Source: Bacteroidota bacterium
GTDB lineage: Bacteria > Bacteroidota > Bacteroidia > Chitinophagales > Saprospiraceae
DNA length: 37,469 bases
NCBI GenBank assembly: GCA_003045895.1
Contig: PZPC01000049.1
Location: 1 to 37,469, forward strand
Direction of reading: 5' to 3'
The position numbers and the translations under genes are program-made. Below are positions 1-7,818 of this stretch, one piece after another. The notes beneath the pieces were generated by a model. The model had not been told where the DNA came from. It saw nothing but the letters and a program-made list of their open reading frames with translations, and did no database searches. Position 1 is the first letter of the stretch. Every line of letters begins with the position of its first letter.

Positions 1-342
1 GCGGGCTGCCACACCCCGGACTTCAACGCGACGACGAATCCGAACCACGCGGCGGCGCAGTTTCCGACGACTTGTGCCGAGTGCCACACCGAAACGGCGT
101 GGGTGCCCACCACTTTTGACCATGACAACATGTATTTTCCGATCTATTCGGGAAGGCACCGGGACGAATGGAACCAGTGCTCGGAGTGCCATATTGTCCC
201 AGGAGATTACGCGTTATTCAGTTGTATAGATTGCCACCAGCACAACAATCCGTCGCAGGCTGCCAATGACCATCAGGACGTTTCGGGTTACCAGTATTCG
301 AGCACGGCCTGTTTTGCTTGCCATCCGGACGGAAGAAATTGA
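1..342 (+). CDS. Multiheme cytochrome c, C-terminal part (5' end outside window)
   Basis: The reading frame is open from the first base and ends with TGA at 340-342, so 113 C-terminal residues are visible. They hold four complete CxxCH haem-attachment motifs (CAECH, CSECH, CIDCH, CFACH) and the end of a fifth (GCH at the window edge). The FDHDNMYFPIYSG..H segment before CSECH matches the end of the next gene almost residue for residue; I judge about 70% identity over the shared 110 residues by eye. The two genes are therefore tandem paralogues. The protein is expected in the periplasm or on the outer membrane as an electron carrier. No methionine upstream is visible, so the true start lies outside. 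Total haem number cannot be stated. Confidence 0.9.
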   Translation, partial: AGCHTPDFNATTNPNHAAAQFPTTCAECHTETAWVPTTFDHDNMYFPIYSGRHRDEWNQCSECHIVPGDYALFSCIDCHQHNNPSQAANDHQDVSGYQYSSTACFACHPDGRN

Positions 343-442
343 TTGTTATTTATTGTTGTTATTAATAACCATTATTAGAATTATTATCCAGGGAGAATTG
401 GTCGTTTTTTTCTAAATTACAGCCAGAAATAAAGCAAAATTT
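343..442. other. AT-rich intergenic region between cytochrome paralogues
   Basis: This 100-bp gap is strongly AT-rich in its first half (runs such as TTATTTATTGTTGTTATTAA). It has no ORF, no convincing terminator hairpin, and no properly spaced TTG/TAnnTTTG promoter. It may be a simple spacer within a co-transcribed pair. Confidence 0.4.
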
Positions 443-1987
443 ATGTCAACCAATTGGGGGCGTTTTTTAATCATGTTGCTGTGTTTTCAGCTGGGTCTGA
501 GCCTGTCTGGTCAGAGTCCGCATGGTGCTGCCCTAAAGTTGGATTGTGCGGCTTGCCATTCTCCGACGAGTTGGGAAATTCCCGCTGAGCATTGGACGAA
601 TGTGAATAAAGGAAAGCCCCAGGTTTCGCCCATTACGGGCATTGTGTTAGCGGATGATAAGGATAAATTCAGCCATGATGATACGGGTTTTTCACTGACG
701 GGCCGTCACGAGACGGTCAACTGCCGGGATTGTCACGAGACATTGGTGTTTGCTGCTGCGGAGGTCGATTGCATCTCCTGCCATACCGATATACACCAAA
801 TGACGGTGGGAAATGACTGTGCCCGCTGTCATACTTCGGATAACTGGCTGGTGGATGACGTTCAGGGCATCCACTTCGACAACGGCTTTCCGCTCAACGG
901 CGTGCACGCCAATATCAGCTGTGTAGACTGCCATACCTCAGAAATGACCTTGCGTTTTGATCGCCTTGGCAATGATTGTATCAATTGCCACCAGGTTAAT
1001 TTCATCAACACCAGCATGCCCAACCACGCGGAAAGTGGCTTCCCGATGGATTGTGTCCAGTGCCACGATGTGTTCACTCCCGACTGGCATACGGATCAGA
1101 TTAGTAACCACGATTTTTTTCCCTTGACCCAGGGGCATGACATTGCCGATTGTAACCGGTGCCACACCGGTGGTAATTTTGCCAATACACCTAACGAATG
1201 CGTGGCTTGCCACCAGGCAGATTTTGCGGCTACCACGGCCCCCAACCATACGAGTGCGGGTATTTCCAACGATTGCGTGGTTTGCCATACCACCGCGCCC
1301 GATTGGATGCCGGCGCAGTTTCCTGGGCACGATGCCGAGCATTTCCCCATCTATTCGGGGTCACACAACGGGTTATGGGCGGCGTGTACGGATTGCCATA
1401 CCAACCCGGCAGATTTTACGGCATTCCGTTGTACCAACTGCCATACCAATCCACAAACCGACAACAGCCACCAGGGCATCGGGGGGTATACTTACGAAGA
1501 CAATGCCTGCCTGGCTTGTCATCCGACCGGCGATGCGCTTGGGAATTTCGACCACAACCAAACCGCCTTTCCGCTCAACGGTGCCCACCAGAATGCGAAT
1601 TGTATCGATTGCCACGCCAACGGGTATGCCGGTACGCCTACCGCGTGCGCCGCTTGTCATATAGCTGATTACAACAACACCAATAACCCTAGCCATACCT
1701 CCGCTCAATTCCCGACGAGTTGCGAAGATTGCCATACCGAAACGGCCTGGACACCGGCTACTTTTGATCATGACAACATGTACTTCCCGATCTACAGCGG
1801 CAAACACCGCAACGAATGGAACCAGTGCTCGGAATGCCATACCACCGCCGGAAATTATGCACTGTTCAGTTGTATTGACTGTCACGAACACAACAACGCC
1901 AATTCATTGGCCAACGAACATCAGGATGTATCAGGTTACCAGTTTTTGAGTACCGCCTGTTTTGCTTGTCATCCCAACGGGCGTTGA
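443..1987 (+). CDS. 19-haem cytochrome c, secreted
   Basis: This 514-residue protein begins with a signal peptide (roughly residues 1-23, hydrophobic core FLIMLLCFQLGLSL, ending SGQ). By my count it carries 19 CxxCH motifs between residues 35 and 510, one per 25 residues, with no CxxxCH variants. Repeating modules have the form F-P-L/I-x-x-G-x-H followed by C-x-x-C-H; the histidine before each motif is a likely distal ligand, giving bis-His low-spin haems typical of electron wires rather than catalytic cytochromes. There is no T9SS sorting domain and no transmembrane helix after the signal peptide, so it should be periplasmic or bound to the outer membrane. It lies 34 bp upstream of a beta-barrel gene and in the same run as a ResB-CcsA maturation gene. 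Its redox partner is unknown; extracellular electron transfer is inference. Confidence 0.93.
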   Translation: MSTNWGRFLIMLLCFQLGLSLSGQSPHGAALKLDCAACHSPTSWEIPAEHWTNVNKGKPQVSPITGIVLADDKDKFSHDDTGFSLTGRHETVNCRDCHETLVFAAAEVDCISCHTDIHQMTVGNDCARCHTSDNWLVDDVQGIHFDNGFPLNGVHANISCVDCHTSEMTLRFDRLGNDCINCHQVNFINTSMPNHAESGFPMDCVQCHDVFTPDWHTDQISNHDFFPLTQGHDIADCNRCHTGGNFANTPNECVACHQADFAATTAPNHTSAGISNDCVVCHTTAPDWMPAQFPGHDAEHFPIYSGSHNGLWAACTDCHTNPADFTAFRCTNCHTNPQTDNSHQGIGGYTYEDNACLACHPTGDALGNFDHNQTAFPLNGAHQNANCIDCHANGYAGTPTACAACHIADYNNTNNPSHTSAQFPTSCEDCHTETAWTPATFDHDNMYFPIYSGKHRNEWNQCSECHTTAGNYALFSCIDCHEHNNANSLANEHQDVSGYQFLSTACFACHPNGR

Positions 1988-2021
1988 GTGCCTTATTTCG
2001 CAACTATCTAAGCGCGATGCT

Positions 2022-3617
2022 ATGAAAACCAGCTTTTGCCTCCTTCTTTTTCTTTGTTGTATCCTACAGCTGCAGGGGCAAACGGAAGAATGGCGGGAGG
2101 GAGTGGTGTCTTATGTGTCCTCCCAAAGTGTATACGTCAAGTTTACCACTACCGAAAAGATCAACCCCGGCGATACGCTCTTTGTCCGCCAGGGTGGTCA
2201 GTATGTGCCGGGCCTGGTGGTGAGAGACAAGTCTTCCTCCTCTTGTGTGTGCACCCCGTTGCTAGCCACTCCCGTCAGTAAAGGGGCCTTGTTTTACGCC
2301 CGCATTCCAGCTGAGAAGCTGCCCCCGGTGAAGGAGAAGGATCGCATTGCTCAGGATACCCTGCGGCCGCCGCTGGCTGGCCCCGTGGTCATCATTCCAG
2401 GAGAGGAGGAAGTGGCGCCCGTGCTGAAAGAGCGGATAAGGGGTCGGGTGTCGGTGGCATCCTACACGAATTTGTACGACGGAACCGCCACCAACCGCCT
2501 GCGGTACGCTTTTGTCCTCCAGGGCAACCACCTGAAAAATTCCCGGTTTTCGGTCGACAATTACATCACCTTCCGGCATACCACCGGAGAAGGGGCAGCG
2601 ATTAAGGAGAATGTTTTTGATGCCTTGAAAATATACGCCCTGAGTGTAAAATACGACCTCCGTCCACAGGCCAGCATCACGGTGGGTAGAAAGATCAATC
2701 CCCGTATTTCCAACATGGGTGCCGTCGACGGATTGCAGTACGAACAAGGCGTAGGCAAATTCGTGCTGGGTGCCCTGGGGGGCTTCCGGCCCGATTTTGC
2801 GGATTACAGTTTCAATACCCAACTGCTGCAATTAGGCGCTTACGTAGGGTACAACACAGCTGGCAGCCAGACGACGTTGGCCGCCGTGGAACAACGCAAC
2901 GGCGGCGCTACGGATCGCCGTTTTGTCTACCTGCAGCACCACGCTACCCTGGCTAAAAAAGTCGATCTGTTTGGGTCGATGGATGTGGATTTGTACGAAA
3001 AAATCAACAATGAACAACGGAATACCGCCAACCTGACCAACCTCTTTGTGTCGGTGCGATACAGCGTTTCCAAGAAAATTCGGCTCAGCGCGTCTTATGA
3101 CAACCGCCGAAATATCATCTATTACGAAAGTTACAATACTTATATCGATCAGTTAATCGACGACGAAACCCGCCAGGGGCTGCGGTTTGGGGTCAATTAC
3201 CGGCCGTTCAAAATGGTGAGCTGGGGCGTAAATACCAACTGGCGCTTTCAGAAGAGCAATAGTAACCTGTCTAGAAACCTGAACAGTTACCTCAACTTTG
3301 CCCAGATTCCCTGGCTGAAAGCTTCGGCAACGGTAAACGTGAATTTGCTGCAAACGAATTACCTGGACAGCAAAATGTTCGGCCTTCGCCTGAATAAAGA
3401 AATTATCAAAGGCAAGTTGAATGGGGAAATCACGGCCCGCCTGATCGATTACCAGTACAGCACCAACGAAAACCGTGTGCAACAAAAACTGGCAGGTGGT
3501 AGCCTTTCGTTTAACCTCAGTCGCAAGTTGTCTTTGTATCTTTATTACGAAGGCACCTTCAACGACGCCGGAAAAAACCTGAGTCGGGTGAATGCCAAGG
3601 TTGTTCAGCGGTTTTAG
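2022..3617 (+). CDS. Outer-membrane beta-barrel protein linked to cytochromes
   Basis: I start this at ATG 2022 because it gives a clean signal peptide (MKTSFCLLLFLCCILQLQGQ); the frame is open back to 1962, but that extension is not signal-like. The product is 531 residues. After the signal peptide is a small beta-rich domain (about 21-100, including GVVSYVSSQSVYVKF and INPGDTLFV), then a proline-rich linker (about 100-140). The remaining roughly 390 residues of alternating polar/hydrophobic strands end in F, as outer-membrane barrels do. No CxxCH motif is present. It follows the 19-haem gene by 34 bp and is probably co-transcribed. A role as the pore or scaffold for the cytochrome, by analogy with porin-cytochrome conduits of the MtrAB type, is inference; I see no specific MtrB signature such as an N-terminal CxxC. 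Confidence 0.75.
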   Translation: MKTSFCLLLFLCCILQLQGQTEEWREGVVSYVSSQSVYVKFTTTEKINPGDTLFVRQGGQYVPGLVVRDKSSSSCVCTPLLATPVSKGALFYARIPAEKLPPVKEKDRIAQDTLRPPLAGPVVIIPGEEEVAPVLKERIRGRVSVASYTNLYDGTATNRLRYAFVLQGNHLKNSRFSVDNYITFRHTTGEGAAIKENVFDALKIYALSVKYDLRPQASITVGRKINPRISNMGAVDGLQYEQGVGKFVLGALGGFRPDFADYSFNTQLLQLGAYVGYNTAGSQTTLAAVEQRNGGATDRRFVYLQHHATLAKKVDLFGSMDVDLYEKINNEQRNTANLTNLFVSVRYSVSKKIRLSASYDNRRNIIYYESYNTYIDQLIDDETRQGLRFGVNYRPFKMVSWGVNTNWRFQKSNSNLSRNLNSYLNFAQIPWLKASATVNVNLLQTNYLDSKMFGLRLNKEIIKGKLNGEITARLIDYQYSTNENRVQQKLAGGSLSFNLSRKLSLYLYYEGTFNDAGKNLSRVNAKVVQRF

Positions 3618-3726
3618 AGCCGCTAATTAGCATGTAAAACAAACGCCATAACGGCACCGGGGTGACGGGGATTCCTTGAATTTTAAGGGTGTCCCCGAAT
3701 AAATTCCAGCAAAATCAGTAGTACGA
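3618..3726. other. Intergenic gap before the lipoprotein gene
   Basis: This 109-bp spacer contains a weak inverted repeat (CGGGGA at 3666-3671 with TCCCCG at 3692-3697, 20-base loop). No T tract follows directly and no TAnnTTTG element is present. It could attenuate transcription, but the evidence is thin. Confidence 0.3.
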
Positions 3727-4506
3727 ATGAAAAATACGATTAACGCCACCTTATTTCTCCTCCTGCTCCTCGCCTGCGGATGTGGAAGTAAACCGAAGGT
3801 CATTGAAGCCGAATCTGCTGGTTCGGATCAGGAATCAGGCAGCCTGTTTACCGATGTGCCGCCACTTCTGGACAGCGACGCATTTCCGGCGACGAGCGGG
3901 GGGAGCCGGGATGCCACCCTGCACCAGGTAGTGGTTCAGGAAGTATTGCCTACCCCCAAATATTCCTACCTGCGGGTAAAGGAAGGAGAGGAGGAGTACT
4001 GGTTGGCCATTCTAAAGAACGACGACGTCAAACCTGGTAAAACCTACTCTTATACCGGCGGCCTGCTGAAGCGCAATTTTCAGAGCCAGGAATACCAGCG
4101 GGTTTTCGACAAGGTTTACCTCGTGTCTGACTTCCGTGCGGCCAGCGGGGCACCGGCAGGAGGAGTGGCTGCGGCGGCTGGTGAAGCAGTGGTCAGCCCA
4201 CCCGCCCACATCCCGGCGGTACCCGGCGCACTGAAAATTGCCGACCTGGTGGCCAATATCGCCCGCTACGAGGGCAAAAAAGTCATGGTCGTGGGCAAGT
4301 GCATGAAAATAAACCCGATGATTATGGGCCGCAACTGGATTCACCTCCAGGATGACTCCGGCGGCAACCTGGACCTGACGGTAACCACTGCGGAGCAACT
4401 GTCGGTGGGGGCCATCGTCACCTTCGAAGGTACCATTGCGCTGAACAAAGACTTCGGTGCGGGTTATCGTTACGATTACATCATGGAGAATGCCGTGTTA
4501 AAATAA
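3727..4506 (+). CDS. Lipoprotein with tandem OB-fold-like (NrfJ-type) domains
   Basis: This 259-residue protein has a hydrophobic leader and lipobox LLAC with Cys17 as the likely lipidated residue. Residues about 65-135 (TLHQVVVQEV..YSYLRVKEGEEEYWLAI..GKTYSYTGG) and about 175-259 (KVMVVGKCMKINP..GRNWIHLQDDSGG..DLTVTT) look like two small beta-barrel OB-type domains joined by an Ala/Gly/Pro-rich linker. The phrase NWIH-x-QD-x-SG...DLTVTT resembles small proteins that accompany cytochrome nitrite reductase clusters (NrfJ-like) and other multiheme loci; this is recalled family knowledge, not a search. It sits between the cytochrome/barrel genes and the ccs gene (42 bp upstream of it), suggesting a role in assembly or metal handling. 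Its molecular function is not established. Confidence 0.75.
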   Translation: MKNTINATLFLLLLLACGCGSKPKVIEAESAGSDQESGSLFTDVPPLLDSDAFPATSGGSRDATLHQVVVQEVLPTPKYSYLRVKEGEEEYWLAILKNDDVKPGKTYSYTGGLLKRNFQSQEYQRVFDKVYLVSDFRAASGAPAGGVAAAAGEAVVSPPAHIPAVPGALKIADLVANIARYEGKKVMVVGKCMKINPMIMGRNWIHLQDDSGGNLDLTVTTAEQLSVGAIVTFEGTIALNKDFGAGYRYDYIMENAVLK

Positions 4507-4548
4507 ACCAAGCGCAAGGATTTATTTCCGTCAAACTATTCCCGAATT

Positions 4549-7500
4549 ATGGCTGTTTTAAAAAAAATGTTTTCCGCCCTTTTCTCTACCTCGGCGGCTG
4601 GTTTGTACCTGTTGTTGTTTGCGGCTGCCATTGGCATTGCCACGTTCATCGAAAATGATTTTGGCACCAGTTCGGCCCAGCACGTGGTTTTCAAGTCGGG
4701 CTGGTTCGAATTGCTCCTCGTGCTGTTCAGTATTACCTTGCTGGTCAATATTGGCCGTTTTCGGATGATCCAGCAAAAAAAGTGGTCGTTGCTGCTGTTT
4801 CATTTTGCCATGGTCATCATCATTATCGGTGCGGGGGTGACCCGCTATTTTGGCCGGGAAGGCATGATGGGTATTCGGGAAGAAAGTACGGCCAATACTT
4901 TTCTGACCGCCGAAACTTACCTCCAATTTCAGGTAGACCACGCTGGCAAAAAATACAGCTTCGACGAATCCGTACTGTTTTCGACTTTAGGGAAGAACAA
5001 CTTCAGCCAGTCTTACCAAATTGGCAACCAGGAATTAAAGGTAGAAGTGTTGAAATTTATCCCCAACCCCACGGAGGTGCTCGTCGAAGACGAAGCGGGG
5101 AGCCCAATCCTTAAAGTGGTCGTCGCGGGCCGCAATGGCCGCGAAGAATTCCTGGTCGGCTACGGTGACAAGGTCAACATTTACGGAACGCTTTTCAATT
5201 TTGGCAACGCGCCAGTGGCTGAGGCTTTCAACATCAGTTACCAGCAGGACTCCCTGGCCTTTATGGCTGATCGCCCTTTTAGCCAAATGGTGATGGCCAC
5301 CCAAACGACCGATACCCTGAGCGCGGGTAGTTACCACCCGCTCCGGTTGCGGAGTATGTATTCCGATGGGTTGCACAGCTTTGTTTTTGGTGCTTTTGCT
5401 ACCCACGGGCGGGCCGAGGTCGTTTCTGCCGATCCCAAGATGCTGAGCACCAGCAGTGGTGGCCTGGATATGGTCGTCACCTTTGGTGGGGTACAAAAAA
5501 GTGCCCTCCTGGTGGGCAGTCCAGGTGTTGAGGGATCACCCCGTAAAGCGCAGTTTGGCCCCGCTACCGTCACCATGGCCTACGGTGCCAAACGCGTGGA
5601 ATTGCCCTTCGCAATCCAGCTCAACGACTTCATCATGGAACGCTATCCCGGTACCGACAACGCCTCGTCTTACGCCAGTGAGGTGACCTTGCTGGACCCC
5701 CAAAACAACCTCCGTCGCGACCAGCGCATCTACATGAACCACGTCCTGAATTACGGGGGCTACCGCTTTTTTCAGTCTTCTTTTGACCAGGACGAATTGG
5801 GCACTTACCTGAGTGTCAATTACGATGTGCCCGGCACGGTTATCACTTACGTGGGCTATATTTTGCTGACCATTGGCATGTTGCTGACGCTGGTCAGTAA
5901 AAATACCCGCTTTGCGCAACTGGGCCAAACGCTGAAGAAGATGCGGGTGAACAAGACTGCCCTGGGGCTGCTGCTGGTTCTTGGTTTATCCCTCGGCGTC
6001 CAGGCGCCTGCCAGGGGTAGTGTGGCCTTGCCGCCACCCATCAACAAAGCACACGCCACGGCTTTTGGGCGCCTGGTGATGCAGGATTTCAAAGGCCGCT
6101 TTAAGCCCATGAATACCTTCGCCGGAGAAGTGTTGCGCAAGCTGGCCAGAAAGGAAAGCCTGCAGGGACTAACCGCCGAACAAGTGATGCTGGGGATGGC
6201 CGCCAGCCCCAGGGAATGGTACCACGTGCCGCTCATCAAATTGGGCAAACACCAGGAAATTCGCCACCTGTTGGGTACGAACGAAGACCTGGTGAAATAC
6301 AGTGACTTTTTCAACCCAAATGGTGAGTACAAATTGCGGGAACAGGTGCGGGCAGCCTACAACACCCCGCAAAGAGACCGCAGTACCTTCGACAAAGAGC
6401 TCATGAAGTTGGACGAAAAGGTCAATATCTGCGGGCTGATCTTTTCGGGCCGCTTTATGAAAGTATTTCCCTTGCCGGGAGATACCACCCACACCTGGCA
6501 ATCGGCCGTACCCGATGGGCCGCCGGGCGATTTTTCCAACACCATTGTGGACCGGTTCTACCCCGTCTATATCCAGGGGTTGCAGGCTTCCCTGCAAAGC
6601 AACGACTGGAGTTTACCCAACCGGGCCCTCGAAGAATTGGACCAGTACCAGCAAAAGTACGGTGGCGACGTACTCCCTGCTGCGGGCAAATTGCAAGCGG
6701 AACTGCTGCTCAATAAACTGAATGTATTCAATCGGTTGGGTAGTTTTTACGGATTGCTGGCGCTCCTGTTTTTGGGCTTGTTGTTTACAACGGTTTTTAA
6801 ACCCACCTTCAACCTGGCGCTGGTAGGAAAAATAGCCATTGGGCTGCTGTTCGCGGGCTTTCTGATGCACACCCTGGGGTTGGGGCTCCGGTGGTACGTA
6901 GCAGGCCGGGCGCCCTGGAGCAATGGCTACGAATCCATGATCTACATTGGCTGGACCACCACCCTGGCCGGGTTGCTGTTTGCCCGTAAAACCTACGGGG
7001 GGCTGGCCGCAACCATGGTACTGGCGGCCGTTATCCTGCTCGTTGCGGCCATGAACTGGCTCGACCCGGAAATTACGCCCCTGGTGCCGGTTTTGAAGTC
7101 CTACTGGCTCATGATCCACGTGTCGTTGGAAGCGGGCAGCTATGGTTTTCTGGCGCTGGGTACCGTTATCGGATTGTTGAATTTGATCTTTATGATCTTC
7201 GGCAACTCCACCAATGGCAGCCGGGTGTACCGGGTGGTGAAAGAATTGACCCTCACCAGCGAAATGACCCTCATCGGCGGCTTGTTTATGATAAGTATCG
7301 GCACCTACCTGGGTGGTGTTTGGGCCAACGAGTCCTGGGGGCGCTACTGGGGCTGGGATGCCAAGGAAACCTGGGCACTGGTGACCATCCTGGTTTACGC
7401 CTTCATTTTGCACATGCGGTTTATTCCGGGATTGCGGGGGGTATTGGCCTTCAACGTAGCTACGCTTTTCGGGTTTGCCTCGGTCATGATGACCTATTTT

Positions 7501-7659
7501 GGGGTGAATTACTACCTTTCGGGCTTACATTCCTACGCGGCCGGCGACCCCGTTCCTATTCCGACCTGGGTGTATTACACAACCATCTCCCTCACCGTTT
7601 TGGCACTACTCGCCTGGTGGCGGCACCGGCAGTACGTAAAAGCTGGCGGGAAAATGTAG
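4549..7659 (+). CDS. ccsBA: ResB-CcsA fusion, cytochrome c synthase (System II)
   Basis: This 1036-residue membrane protein attaches haem covalently to CxxCH motifs at the outer face of the inner membrane. The N-terminal part (about 1-460) is ResB-like: membrane segments near 15-35, 58-72 and 80-100, a large periplasmic domain, and another helix near 428-450. A second periplasmic stretch follows. The C-terminal part (about 725-1030) is CcsA-like with closely spaced helices and the tryptophan-rich WWD motif at 925-942 (W-x4-WGRYWGWDAKETW), which binds haem. Candidate haem-ligand histidines lie at IHVSLEAGS and ILHMRF around the WWD loop. Fusion of the two subunits is known in Bacteroidota and epsilonproteobacteria. 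The position directly after multiheme cytochrome genes suggests it matures them, although it may serve all c-type cytochromes in the cell. Confidence 0.93.
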   Translation: MAVLKKMFSALFSTSAAGLYLLLFAAAIGIATFIENDFGTSSAQHVVFKSGWFELLLVLFSITLLVNIGRFRMIQQKKWSLLLFHFAMVIIIIGAGVTRYFGREGMMGIREESTANTFLTAETYLQFQVDHAGKKYSFDESVLFSTLGKNNFSQSYQIGNQELKVEVLKFIPNPTEVLVEDEAGSPILKVVVAGRNGREEFLVGYGDKVNIYGTLFNFGNAPVAEAFNISYQQDSLAFMADRPFSQMVMATQTTDTLSAGSYHPLRLRSMYSDGLHSFVFGAFATHGRAEVVSADPKMLSTSSGGLDMVVTFGGVQKSALLVGSPGVEGSPRKAQFGPATVTMAYGAKRVELPFAIQLNDFIMERYPGTDNASSYASEVTLLDPQNNLRRDQRIYMNHVLNYGGYRFFQSSFDQDELGTYLSVNYDVPGTVITYVGYILLTIGMLLTLVSKNTRFAQLGQTLKKMRVNKTALGLLLVLGLSLGVQAPARGSVALPPPINKAHATAFGRLVMQDFKGRFKPMNTFAGEVLRKLARKESLQGLTAEQVMLGMAASPREWYHVPLIKLGKHQEIRHLLGTNEDLVKYSDFFNPNGEYKLREQVRAAYNTPQRDRSTFDKELMKLDEKVNICGLIFSGRFMKVFPLPGDTTHTWQSAVPDGPPGDFSNTIVDRFYPVYIQGLQASLQSNDWSLPNRALEELDQYQQKYGGDVLPAAGKLQAELLLNKLNVFNRLGSFYGLLALLFLGLLFTTVFKPTFNLALVGKIAIGLLFAGFLMHTLGLGLRWYVAGRAPWSNGYESMIYIGWTTTLAGLLFARKTYGGLAATMVLAAVILLVAAMNWLDPEITPLVPVLKSYWLMIHVSLEAGSYGFLALGTVIGLLNLIFMIFGNSTNGSRVYRVVKELTLTSEMTLIGGLFMISIGTYLGGVWANESWGRYWGWDAKETWALVTILVYAFILHMRFIPGLRGVLAFNVATLFGFASVMMTYFGVNYYLSGLHSYAAGDPVPIPTWVYYTTISLTVLALLAWWRHRQYVKAGGKM

Positions 7660-7818
7660 GACAGGCGGAGATTTTAACGATGGGTTGCTGAAAAGCCCTT
7701 TTTACCCTACGCCAGGGGTGAAAACCTGTTTTTTGCTGTTTTTGCCAAAGCATTAAGGGAATAAATCCGTTTTTGGCTGCGTTCAGTCCAGTAGACAACT
7801 ATCCAACTATCCACACCC
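7660..7818. other. Intergenic region with 8-bp tandem repeat before the start codon
   Basis: This 159-bp gap has no convincing ORF. Two exact copies of CAACTATC lie at 7796-7811, followed by CAC, just upstream of the ATG at 7819. T-rich runs (CTTTTTACCC, GTTTTTTGC) are present but lack a stable stem. No spaced TTG/TAnnTTTG promoter was found. Confidence 0.45.

Noticed and set aside
3666-3697. Weak hairpin CGGGGA/TCCCCG between the barrel and lipoprotein genes
   Set aside because: A six-bp stem with a 20-base loop and no T tract is too weak to call a terminator.
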